Shown piece by piece: positions 46,201-57,000 of a stretch of DNA of 64,000 nucleotides. Each line of letters opens with the position of its first letter. Positions within the stretch are counted from its first letter, which is position 1. Source of the stretch: Edaphochlamys debaryana (Eukaryota; Chlorophyta; Chlorophyceae; Chlamydomonadales); NCBI GenBank assembly GCA_016858145.1, contig JAEHOE010000067.1:62001-126000 (forward strand), in the 5' to 3' direction. The position numbers and the translations under genes are program-made. The notes under the pieces were generated by a model that saw only the letters and a program-made list of their open reading frames with translations, did not search any database and had not been told where the DNA came from.

Positions 46201-49200
46201 GGCGCGGCCGCGGAGGCGGCTTCCCACGAGCGTCTGGGCCTGCTGGGCACGGCTGCGGCGGCGGCGTCGCCTGCCTCTCTGGTGGCGTGCTCGGGCGCAG
46301 CCGCGGAGGCGGCTTCCCACGAGCGTCTGGGTCTGCTGGGCTCGGCTGCGGCGGCGGCGTCGCCTGCCTCTCTGGCGGCGTGCTCGGGCGCAGCCGCGGA
46401 GGCGGTTTCCCACGAGCGTCTGGGCCTGCTGGGCACGGCGGCGGCGGCGGCGTCGCCTGCCTCTCTGGTGGCGTGCTCGGGCGCAGCCGCGGAGGCGGCT
46501 TCCCACGAGCGTCTGGGTCTGCTGGGCTCGGCTGCGGCGGCGGCGTCGCCTGCCTCTCTGGCGGCGTGCTCGGGCGCAGCCGCGGAGGCGGCTTCCCACG
46601 AGCGTCTGGGCCTGCTGGGCACGGCGGCGGCGGCGGCGTCGCCTGCCTCTCTGGTGGCGTGCTCGGGCGCTGCCGCGGAGGCGGCTTCCCACGAGCGTCT
46701 GGGCCTGCTGGGCTCGGCTGCGGCGGCGGCGTCGCCTGCCTCTCTGGCGGCGTGCTCGGGCGCAGCCGCGGAGGCGGCTTCCCACGAGCGTCTGGGCCTG
46801 CTGGGCACGGCGGCGGCGGCGGCGTCGCCTGCCTCTCTGTTGGCGTGCTCGGGCGCTGCCGCGGACGCGGCTTCCCACGAGCGTCTGGGTCTTCTGGGCT
46901 CGGCTGCGGCGGCGGCGTCGCCTGCCTCTCTGGCGGCGTGCTCGGGCGCTGCCGCGGAGGCGGCTTCCCACGAGCGTCTGGGCTTGCTGGGCACGGCTGC
47001 GGCGGCGGCGTCGCCTGCCTCTCTGGCGGCGTGCTCGGGCGCAGCCGCGGAGGCGGCTTCCCACGAGCGTCTGGGCCTGCTGGGCTCGGCTGCGGCGGCG
47101 GCGTCGCCTGCCTCTCTGGCGGCGTGCTCGGGCGCCGCCGCGGAGGCGGCTTCCCACGAGCGTCTGGGCCTGCTGGGCTCGGCTGCGGCGGCGGCGTCGC
47201 CTGCCTCTCTGGTGGCGTGCTCGGGCGCAGCCGCGGAGGCGGCTTCCCACGAGCGTCTGGGTCTGCTGGGCTCGGCTGCGGCGGCGGCGTCGCCTGCCTC
47301 TCTGGCGGCGTGCTCGGGCGCAGCCGCGGAGGCGGCTTCCCACGAGCGTCTGGGCCTGCTGGGCACGGCTGCTGCTGCGGCGTCGCCTGCCTCTCTGGTG
47401 GCGTGCTCGGGCGCAGCCGCGGAGGCGGCTTCCCACGAGCGTCTGGGTCTGCTGGGCTCGGCTGCTGCGGCGGCGTCGCCTGCCTCTCTGGTGGCGTGCT
47501 CGGGCGCAGCCGCGGAGGCGGCTTCCCACGAGCGTCTGGGTCTGCTGGGCTCGGCTGCGGCGGCGGCGTCGCCTGCCTCTCTGGTGGCGTGCTCGGGCGC
47601 GGCCGCGGAGGCGGCTTCCCACGAGCGTCTGGGCCTGCTGGGCACGGCGGCGGCGGCGGCGTCGCCTGCCTCTCTGTTGGCGTGCTCGGGCGCAGCCGCG
47701 GAGGCGGCTTCCCACGAGCGTCTGGGTCTTCTGGGCTCGGCTGCGGCGGCGGCGTCGCCTGCCTCTCTGGCGGCGTGCTCGGGCGCTGCCGCGGAGGCGG
47801 CTTCCCACGAGCGTCTGGGCTTGCTGGGCACGGCTGCGGCGGCGGCGTCGCCTGCCTCTCTGGCGGCGTGCTCGGGCGCAGCCGCGGAGGCGGCTTCCCA
47901 CGAGCGTCTGGGCCTGCTGGGCTCGGCTGCGGCGGCGGCGTCGCCTGCCTCTCTGGCGGCGTGCTCGGGCGCAGCCGCGGAGGCGGCTTCTCCCAAGCGT
48001 CTGGGCCTGCTGGGCACGGCTGCGGCGGCGGCGTCGCCTGCCTCTCTGGTGGCGTGCTCGGGCGCAGCCGCGGAGGCGGCTTCCCACGAGCGTCTGGGTC
48101 TGCTGGGCTCGGCTGCGGCGGCGGCGTCGCCTGCCTCTCTGGCGGCGTGCTCGGGCGCAGCCGCGGAGGCGGCTTCCCACGAGCGTCTGGGCCTGCTGGG
48201 CACGGCTGCTGCTGCGGCGTCGCCTGCCTCTCTGGTGGCGTGCTCGGGCGCAGCCGCGGAGGCGGCTTCCCACGAGCGTCTGGGCCTGCTGGGCACGGCT
48301 GCGGCGGCGGCGTCGCCTGCCTCTCTGGTGGCGTGCTCGGGCGCAGCCGCGGAGGCGGCTTCCCACGAGCGTCTGGGTCTGCTGGGCTCGGCTGCTGCGG
48401 CGGCGTCGCCTGCCTCTCTGGTGGCGTGCTCGGGCGCAGCCGCGGAGGCGGCTTCTCCCAAGCGTCTGGGTCTGCTGGGCACGGCTGCGGCGGCGGCGTC
48501 GCCTGCCTCTCTGGTGGCGTGCTCGGGCGCAGCCGCGGAGGCGGCTTCCCACGAGCGTCTGGGTCTGCTGGGCTCGGCTGCGGCGGCGGCGTCGCCTGCC
48601 TCTCTGGCGGCGTGCTCGGGCGCAGCCGCGGAGGCGGCTTCCCACGAGCGTCTGGGCCTGCTGGGCACGGCTGCGGCGGCGGCGTCGCCTGCCTCTCTGG
48701 TGGCGTGCTCGGGCGCTGCCGCGGACGCGGCTTCCCACGAGCGTCTGGGCCTGCTGGGCACGGCTGCGGCGGCGGCGTCGCCTGCCTCTCTGGTGGCGTG
48801 CTCGGGCGCTGCCGCGGAGGCGGCTTCCCACGAGCGTCTGGGCCTGCTGGGCACGGCTGCGGCGGCGGCGTCGCCTGCCTCTCTGGTGGCGTGCTCGGGC
48901 GCTGCCGCGGAGGCGGCTTCCCACGAGCGTCTGGGCCTGCTGGGCACGGCTGCGGCGGCGGCGTCGCCTGCCTCTCTGGTGGCGTGCTCGGGCGCTGCCG
49001 CGGACGCGGCTTCCCACGAGCGTCTGGGCCTGCTGGGCACGGCTGCGGCGGCGGCGTCGCCTGCCTCTCTGGTGGCGTGCTCGGGCGCTGCCGCGGAGGC
49101 GGCTTCCCACGAGCGTCTGGGCCTGCTGGGCACGGCGGCGGCGGCGGCGTCGCCTGCCTCTCTGGCGGCGTGCTCGGGCGCGGCCGCGGAGGCGGCTTCC

Positions 49201-52200
49201 CACGAGCGTCTGGGCCTGCTGGGCACGGCTGCGGCGGCGGCGTCGCCTGCCTCTCTGGCGGCGTGCTCGGGCGCGGCCGCGGAGGCGGCTTCCCACGAGC
49301 GTCTGGGCCTGCTGGGCACGGCTGCGGCGGCGGCGTCGCCTGCCTCTCTGGTGGCGTGCTCGGGCGCTGCCGCGGAGGCGGCTTCCCACGAGCGTCTGGG
49401 CCTGCTGGGCACGGCTGCGGCGGCGGCGTCGCCTGCCTCTCTGGTGGCGTGCTCGGGCGCAGCCGCGGAGGCGGCTTCCCACGAGCGTCTGGGTCTGATG
49501 GGCTCGGCTGCGGCGGCGGCGTCGCCTGCCTCTCTGGCGGCGTGCTCGGGCGCAGCCGCGGAGGCGGCTTCCCACGAGCGTCTGGGCCTGCTGGGCACGG
49601 CGGCGGCGGCGGCGTCGCCTGCCTCTCTGGTGGCGTGCTCGGGCGCAGCCGCGGAGGCGGCTTCCCACGAGCGTCTGGGTCTGCTGGGCTCGGCTGCGGC
49701 GGCGGCGTCGCCTGCCTCTCTGGTGGCGTGCTCGGGCGCTGCCGCGGAGGCGGCTTCCCACGAGCGTCTGGGCCTGCTGGGCACGGCGGCGGCGGCGGCG
49801 TCGCCTGCCTCTCTGGTGGCGTGCTCGGGCGCTGCCGCGGAGGCGGCTTCCCACGAGCGTCTGGGCCTGCTGGGCACGGCTGCGGCGGCGGCGTCGCCTG
49901 CCTCTCTGGTGGCGTGCTCGGGCGCTGCCGCGGAGGCGGCTTCCCACGAGCGTCTGGGCCTGCTGGGCTCGGCTGCGGCGGCGGCGTCGCCTGCCTCTCT
50001 GGCGGCGTGCTCGGGCGCAGCCGCGGAGGCGGCTTCCCACGAGCGTCTGGGCCTGCTGGGCACGGCTGCGGCGGCGGCGTCGCCTGCCTCTCTGTTGGCG
50101 TGCTCGGGCGCAGCCGCGGAGGCGGCTTCCCACGAGCGTCTGGGTCTTCTGGGCTCGGCTGCGGCGGCGGCGTCGCCTGCCTCTCTGGCGGCGTGCTCGG
50201 GCGCTGCCGCGGAGGCGGCTTCCCACGAGCGTCTGGGCCTGCTGGGCACGGCGGCGGCGGCGGCGTCGCCTGCCTCTCTGGTGGCGTGCTCGGGCGCTGC
50301 CGCGGAGGCGGCTTCCCACGAGCGTCTGGGCCTGCTGGGCTCGGCTGCTGCGGCGGCGTCGCCTGCCTCTCTGGTGGCGTGCTCGGGCGCTGCCGCGGAG
50401 GCGGCTTCCCACGAGCGTCTGGGCCTGCTGGGCACGGCTGCGGCGGCGGCGTCGCCTGCCTCTCTGGTGGCGTGCTCGGGCGCAGCCGCGGAGGCGGCTT
50501 CCCACGAGCGTCTGGGCCTGCTGGGCACGGCTGCGGCGGCGGCGTCGCCTGCCTCTCTGGCGGCGTGCTCGGGCGCAGCCGCGGAGGCGGCTTCCCACGA
50601 GCGTCTGGGCCTGCTGGGCACGGCTGCGGCGGCGGCTTTGCTTGCTGCTTGGGCGGCTTGCTCGGGCGCTGCCGCGGAGGCGGGCGCTACTTTCTTTTTG
50701 GATTCTCAATTTCCATACACCGGGGACCGCAGACACCTTTCCCGCTTACCTTCGGCTTTGTGTCACCATGTTCATTCGGCCCAGTCTTCGACCTGTCGGT
50801 TGAGCGGCATTCCGCTGCCACCGGATATGTCCATGGCGTTAGCCAGCAGTGAGCTTGGTGTGGATGAGGTGGTAGGGCTGCAGGAGCAGGTGTCCATGGC
50901 GGACAGTGGGCATCACAAGATGGGACAGAAGGGTAGGTTGACGTCTGGGGTACATGCACCGGAAGGGCCGGCCAGCCGTGCTCTTTAAGACCCTTGGATT
51001 CCACACTGCCAAATCGTTTGTTAAACAGGTGATGTGTCCAACGCGTCTCGTGTGAGTCGTCTTCAGATATCGTCACCACGGTCCGTCTCCAGCAACACAG
51101 GTGAGGGCGGGGTTGCGGAAGCCATGCTGAGGCCGGATGTTTCCGGGTTGCTGCATTGCCGCGAACCCTAAGCCTCTCCCTTTCCCGCTGACAGGGATCC
51201 CATCCGCCGATGTCTTACGACGTACGACTCAGGCGCAGCTGGCATCGCCACGGTCCGTCGCCAGCTCATCCACCGGTACGCTCTGTAGCTGTCAACACAC
51301 CGACCTTGAAGGTCCCTCATCCTCTCTTTGCCCGCGCACCTGCCGTGTCCTTCACAGGCGTTGCAGGCCGCGCCTCCAGCACCAGCATTCCTGGCCTCGC
51401 CTTCGGGCGCCGGGCGGTCCCCGCCTCCTCGCCCTCCCCGCATGCCGGCTCCACCGCCCGGTCGCTGGCCGCTGCAGCTGCAGCTGCAGCCGCCTTCGCG
51501 GGCGTCTCCCAGAATAAGACCAGGACCAGCGTCAACGATAGCCCCGCCTGCATGACCGGCACGCGGCGCAGCACCGCAGTGAAACACGCAGCGCCAAGCG
51601 CCAAGGCCTCGCGGTCCGCAGCCGGCAGTCCACTCGCGACGACGCCTCCGTCGCCCGGGGGCCTGCTCCAACTCTCCAAGGACAGCGCAGGCCGCTCCGC
51701 AGCCGGCAGCCCCGCCCGCCTCCCCACCTGTGCCGGCGCACCCTCGGCGGCAGTCCACGCGGCGGCAGCCCCCTCAGCGGCGGCCACTGGGCGCCGGCGC
51801 TCCTTCCGGTGCCGCCCGCATGGCACCACGCTGTGCTCCTCCGTGACTCCCCCCGCGGCCCTGGACGACCCTTACGACTGCTCCCTCCTGCTGCCCGTGC
51901 CTCAGCTCATCTCGTCAAAAGGCACAGGTAGGCTTCCAGGCACTTCACCCGTGCCGCTGCTCATCTTGTCAAAGGCTAGGGTCTGGGTTTGTTACTGGTA
52001 CCGGTACCGAACCCAGGCGGTTTCTGAAGGCCTCTTGCCTAAAGCGCTTGCGCCTCATTTGCCCACGTACGCCTTATGTGTCATCCCGTCTCCGGGTCCC
52101 TCTTAAGCCCTTATTCGCTCTTCCGTGTGCACGCAGCCGCGCCGCCCACGCCGCATGAAAACGCGGGCCAGGAACCGCCGTACGACCGGCAGCTCGAGCA

Positions 52201-55200
52201 GTCGTACGAGCGCAGGCCGCATCCAGCTGGTACGGCGGAGCCTCGCGGCGTCGGGGGCACCGAGAGCCCTGTCACGAAGCGGGGCCGACGCTGCGGCAGT
52301 GATGACGGCGACGACGAGGGTGACGGTGACGGCGACGCGTTGCGCGTCTGCATCAGCCCCCAGGACCTGAGGGAGAGCCTACAGCGGCTTGACTCTGGCG
52401 CTAAGGCGCCCGTCGGCGGCGGCGGCAGCAGCGGCGGCGGGGGCGGCAGCAGCGGCGGCGGGGGCGGCGAGGTGAGGCGCTCCCTACCAACGCCACTGTC
52501 CGCACATGCTGTCATCGCAGTGGACGTGCTGGCAGCGGCAGCGGCGGCGGCGGAGTTTCCTGGAGGGCAAAGGCCCGGGTCCTGCTCGCTGCCGAGACCG
52601 CCCGCAATCCTGCGCGCTCAGGACCAGTCCAGAGAGCGGCGCCGCCACTCGGTCGCCGCCTACCTGACCGCCACCGCCGCCGCCGCCACCTCCTCCCTGG
52701 AGGCCCAGGCGCTGGCGGCGCGGCGGCGGCGGCTGACGGCGCAGGGCGTCGTGCGAGCGGAGGGAAAGGCACCGGAGGTGCAGCCTGGGGGCAGCAGGGC
52801 CTGCGGGCCGCTGAGCTTGGCGCCTCTGGCCCACAGCACCCACAGCGACAGCCTTCTGCTGGGAGACGCTGAGGCGCCCATTGTAAGGAGCAGCGGCTTG
52901 GCTTCAGTCGCGGTGGCTTCGGCTTTGGCTTCGGCTTCAGCCTCCGAGTCCGCGCTGCCGGCAGCGCCCGAGGCTGCGCATGGGAACCTCGGCCTGGCCG
53001 CAGCGGTGGCGGCTTCGGCCTCGGCGCCAGAGCTCGAGACGTCGCCGCTGCAGGACCGCTCGCCGCGCAGCGCGTGCTTCGCCACCACCTGCAGCAAAAC
53101 GATGCCGGCTGCCGCTGGCGAACGCAAGCCCGCGGCCCAGACGACAGCGCTCCAGGAGCACCTATTGCGCCCGGGTGTTGAGGCCACGGGGATTGAACAC
53201 GCGGATGCGAGCGAGCGGCCGCGAGGTGCAGCGACGGCCGTGTCGTGTGGACCCTCGCCACTAGACGCGGGCCCATCCTGTGGAGCGCAGGAGTACCCGC
53301 CGCCCCGTCGGTCGCTGGACCATGACCGCCCTGGCCGCTCGCCCCGCCCGGCGAGCACTTGCCCCGGCGGCAGCGCCACGGCGGGCTGCAGCCCTGCACA
53401 GTCTCCCCGCGGCGATCTGTGTCCCGTTGGACTGATTGGGGGTGGCGGTGGGGACATCAAGAGCCCCGGCGACGGCAGGCCCTGGTCGCGACGGGGGTTG
53501 TTAGGCCGCTCTAGCAGCCGCAGCCGCAACCATAGCCACAGCCAAGTCCATCCGTTTGGCGGCGAGGAGGACGGTGCGGACGAGGTGGGGCTCCGGAGCG
53601 GCGAGGGCCAAGGCCTGCTCGGCACTTCGCCCGAGGGTGGAGCCTCGAGGCGGCAGCAGCGCAGCTTCAGACTTGGTCCATCGGGGGCACGCGTGGCTCC
53701 GAGTGAACCAGGCGCAGGCCTGACCGGCGAGGCTCATGCGGCCTCCAGGAGCCTGCACGGAGGCAGTGACCCCTCTGCGCATCATCGGCTGTTGGGCCTC
53801 CGCAGCCCCTCGTGCCGCGTAGCGCCGACGGACGCGCACCTTTCCTCTGGGACCATGGATGTGACTGCTGCTTTCGCTGCCCGGGCCGGCGGGGTAGCAT
53901 CCAGCTCGCCCCAGCTTTCGTCATACGGCCTGGGCGATGCGCCGCCAGCCCTGCACCGGACGGGCAGCCGCGCCCGCGTTTTGCCGGTTTCGATTGAGGT
54001 CGGAGACTACGGCGGAAGCTTGCACGGCGGGAGCGAGGCCTCAGCGCAGCACCGGCTGTTGGGCCTCCGTAGCCCCTCGAGCCGCGTAGCGCCTGTGGAC
54101 GCGCATCTCGCTTCAGGGGCCATGGACGTGACTGCCGCCTTCGCTGCCCTCGGTCGGGCCGTCGGGGCCGCAGTCAGCTCGCCCCAGCTTCCGTCGTATG
54201 ACCTGGGTGATGCTCCGCCAGCCCTGCACCGGACGGGCAGCCGCGCCCGCGTGTTGCCCGTGTCAGTCGAGATTGCAGAGGGCGGCGGAAGCTTGCACGG
54301 CGGGAGCGAGGCCTCTGCTGCACAGCACCGGCTCTTGGGCCTCCGTAGCCCCTCGTGCCGCGTAGCTCCTACGGACGCGCATCTTGCTTCCGGGGCTGTG
54401 GACGTGACCGCCGCTCTTACAGCCCGCCGTCGGGCCGGCGGGGCTGCAGCCAGCACGCCTCAGCTTCCGTCGTATGACCTGGGTGATCCGCCGCCGGCCC
54501 TGCACCGGACGGGCAGCCGCGCCCGCGTTCTGCCGGTGTCAACCGATGTTGAAGACGAGGGCAGGAGCGTGCATGGAAGCAGTGATGCCTCTGCCCACAA
54601 CCGTCTTTTGGGCCTCCGCAGCCCCTCGAGCCGCGTAGCGCCGACGGATGCCCATCTCGCTGCTGGGCCTGTGGACGTGACTGCCGCCTTCGCTGCCCTC
54701 CGGCGGGGCGGCGGCGGGGCCGCAGCCAGCTCGCCTCAGCTGCCATCCTATGACCTGGGCGATGTGCCGTCTGCCCTGCACCGGACGGCCAGCCGGTCCC
54801 GCGTTCTGCCGGTATCCATTGAGCTTGCTCATGGCCGCAGCAGCCACGGCCTCTTTGTCCGAGCCAGCCTGGATGACGCATCTATCGCTCAAGCGTACAC
54901 TGACCGGCGTACTAGCTCCAGGCATGGGTCACCAGTCAGTCGTACGGCTCCGGGCGATGCCGCACCGTTTCCGCCGCCATCTGACTCTGCACCCGTCGCT
55001 TTCGTCGCCGGCGCTCAGAGCCCGATTGGAGCCGGCGGCTCCGCAGTCCACCGTCGACTTCTGGACCTGCGCAGTCCCTCTGCCCGCACCCGCGTTGCCC
55101 CAGAAGCCCTGCCAAGTGGCGAGCTTGCTGCGGCTGCCCCCGTGGCCCCACCCCAGGGCGGCGTTGTGGCCCTCTCGAGCGCCGCCCCAAGCCCGGTGCA

Positions 55201-57000
55201 GGGCGGGGGCTGTCCTCGCGGCGGCCTCGTGGCGTCCCTTGCCCGGGTCCTGCCCCTCAGCGGCGCGCGGTCGGGCAGCTGGTCCCAGGTTGTGGACATG
55301 CCGTACAACATGCTGTACGACAAGTTCAGCCAGCGGTACCCCGACCCAGCGGACGCCCAGGGTGCAGGGCCCGCCGAGGACACGATCGGGCAGCCCGAGC
55401 CGAACGCTGCGCGCAAGGATAGCCATCGGCAGGAAAGTTCAAGCCTTCTAGCGAGAGAGTCGGAATCCGCTGCCAAGACCGGCGCAGGAAGATCAGCAGT
55501 CATATTCGGGCGCAGCAGCGTGGACAACGCGAGCCGTGACAACACAGGGGCCGGCGGTGGCGGGCTGCGCTCAGTCCAGTCCGCAGCGAGGGCGTGGGAG
55601 GCGCAAGGCGGCGTCCTGGCTCCGACCCTGACGCGAGAGGCATCCACCGTGCGGCCCAGCGGCCGCCCGGCCAGCGTCTGCTACGGCCAGGTGCTGCCCG
55701 GCACTCGCCAGCCGAACAGCGCCAGCAACAGCCCCCGTCCCGGCCCCGGCCCCGGCCCCGGGCCCCGGGGTCAGGGCGCCGTCTCTGCCAGTGGCGGCGG
55801 CGCGGCGGCGGCGAGCAACGGCGGCGCGGCGACCCCCGGGCGCGGGGGCCTGGCGGCGGCGCTGTCGCGTGGCCTGTCGTACACAGGCTCTCGGTCGGGT
55901 AGCTGGTCCCAGGTTGTGGACATGCCATGCGGAGGTGCGTGGGCTGACTTGTTTTGCCCTGGGTCCTGGGTTCTGACGTTCTCTTCCTTGGTGTTTATCC
56001 TTTGCTGCTTCTATTCCCCACGTTTCCTGCCACGTGTCACCTGCCCGCACACGCAGTGTTGTACGAGCGGTACAGCGACCGCCACCCGGACATTGTGTGC
56101 ACCATCGGTCCTCCCGTGCATGCCCCACCCGCGCGGCTTGTCGATTCCGCCGCCGCCGCGCCTGCCGGAGGCAAGGCCGGCGACGACTGGGCTGAGGGCA
56201 TCGAAGGCCGCATCGCTGCCGCCTCTCCGGGAACTGCCGTTCCGCCGCTGGACGATGCCGGGGCCCAGAGCGGCAGTGAGAGCGGCAGCCTGTTCAGCAG
56301 CAGCAACGGCAGTGCCACGGGTGTGCCGCGGGTGGTGGAGGCGGAGCGCATGTTTGCGGGGGAGCGGCGCGGCTCCCGCCGCGGCCTGCCCGGCATGCGA
56401 CCGCCCACCGGCATCGGCATGGCCGCCGAAAGCGGCGGCGACGGCGACATTGGCGGCGGTGGCAGCAGCGGCGGCGGCCGAGGAGTGGTGGCGGCCGCGG
56501 GTCAGGCGCGCAGCGTCGCCGCTCTGATGGCGGCAACGCGGCCCTCGCTCGCGTCCAGCCAGCGTGGGGGAGCAGTGGGCGGGCAGACTGGGTCTAGAGC
56601 TGCTGCACTGGAGCAGGCGCCAGTCGAGGCGTCGGCGCTAAACATGGCGGCAGTGAAGGAGGAAGCACTGGAGCAGGCGCCAGTGGAGGCGGAGTCCCCA
56701 GCCCAGGAGGCAGTGGAGCACGCGGTTCCGGCCGTCCGGGACCCAACCTCGGGTGGGCATGATAATGCAGCGGCTGGGCAGGCGGCTAGGAGAGAAGAAG
56801 AGGCAGCGGGAGCTAAGGCAGCAGCGGAAGAGGCGGCTGGGGAAGCGGCGGGGCCGGGGGCCGGGCAGGAGGGTGGCGAGGCGTCCTCGACCTCTTCGGG
56901 AGGAAGGGCGCGCCGGGGCCTGTTTCAGCGCGCGGCACACAGGGTGGCGAAGCGGGTGGGTGAGCTGCGCTCAGCGTTGAAGGCCCGGGGCGGCGCGTAG
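31282..57000 (+). CDS. giant 31-residue-repeat protein (~8,200 aa if frameshifts are errors)
   Basis: Not recognised. Exons: 31282-31482, 31600-31761, 31904-31987, 32160-50932, 51029-51100, 51195-51275, 51358-51927, 52137-55934, 56057-57000. The N-terminal part has two hydrophobic stretches (GPLLLGVLALGSQLL and VQGLALAVALSLAHRL) that may be membrane segments. Exon 4 carries 193 units of 31 residues (HERLGLLGTAAAAASPASL, then VACSGAAAE and AAS), about residues 337-6319. The downstream exons are all phase 1 and continue the unit frame, which fixes strand and frame. Exon 8 has four ~90-residue repeats (HRLLGLRSPSSRVAP ... LHRTGSRARVLPVS) and the module GSWSQVVDMPYNMLYDKF. A second copy of that module spans the last intron. 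The C-terminus is basic (FQRAAHRVAKRVGELRSALK). Ten extra bases in the array break the frame as given. The exon 3 donor and true start are tentative. Confidence 0.65.
38619..38621 (+). other. single-base G insertion in the array
   Basis: GGCACGGCGGGCGGCGG has one extra G compared with sister units (GGCACGGCGGCGGCGG). It shifts the coding frame by +1 for the next 3.9 kb. Confidence 0.85.
42520..43263 (+). other. cluster of eight merged-variant insertions
   Basis: Eight sites carry both alternative bases of a known unit polymorphism side by side: TA at 42520-42521 and at 42571-42572, a CACGAG/CCCAAG hybrid at about 42671-42678 (+2), CT at 42744-42745, AT at 42761-42762, CT at 42839-42840, AT at 42949-42950, and TC at 43262-43263. 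Together with the 38.6-kb insertion they add 10 bases and explain every frame change across the array. Confidence 0.9.
53752..54840 (+). repeat. four ~270-bp coding repeats in the giant gene
   Basis: Each repeat encodes about 90 residues with the order S-LHGGS, HRLLGLRSPS, RVAP-DAHL, MDVTAAFA, SPQLPSYDLGD, LHRTGSRARVLPVS. Copies 1-4 are close in sequence, and a fifth degenerate trace follows (GSAVHRRLLDLRSPSAR). Confidence 0.9.

Larger units (their letters stand above)
32721..50679 (+). repeat. 193-copy tandem array of a 93-bp coding unit
   Basis: The unit begins GCGGCTTCCCACGAGCG and ends GGGCGCTGCCGCGGAG, and repeats without interruption over 17,959 bp. That equals 193 x 93 (17,949) plus exactly 10 bases, and I find exactly 10 extra bases at nine sites. 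Units differ at few positions: GGC/GGT and CTG/TTG/CTT codons, ACG/TCG (Thr/Ser), GTG/TTG/GCG (Val/Leu/Ala), GCT/GCA/GCG, and an occasional CACGAG/CCCAAG (His-Glu/Pro-Lys) swap. No stop occurs in any frame of the unit, so all six frames look open. Confidence 0.97.

Noticed and set aside
32721..50679. CRISPR array or centromere-like satellite
   Set aside because: Units abut with no spacers, 93 bp is a whole number of codons, and the array lies inside a spliced gene in eukaryotic DNA.
32659..50736. Minus-strand and out-of-frame plus-strand ORFs of up to 6,025 codons across the array
   Set aside because: The 93-bp unit has no stop in any frame, so length alone proves nothing. Only the HERLGLL frame joins by phase to unique exons on both sides and shows mainly silent variation.
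52512..53625. Minus-strand ORFs opposite exon 8 of the giant gene
   Set aside because: GC-rich shadow frames. The plus frame has repeated motifs and correct splice phases.
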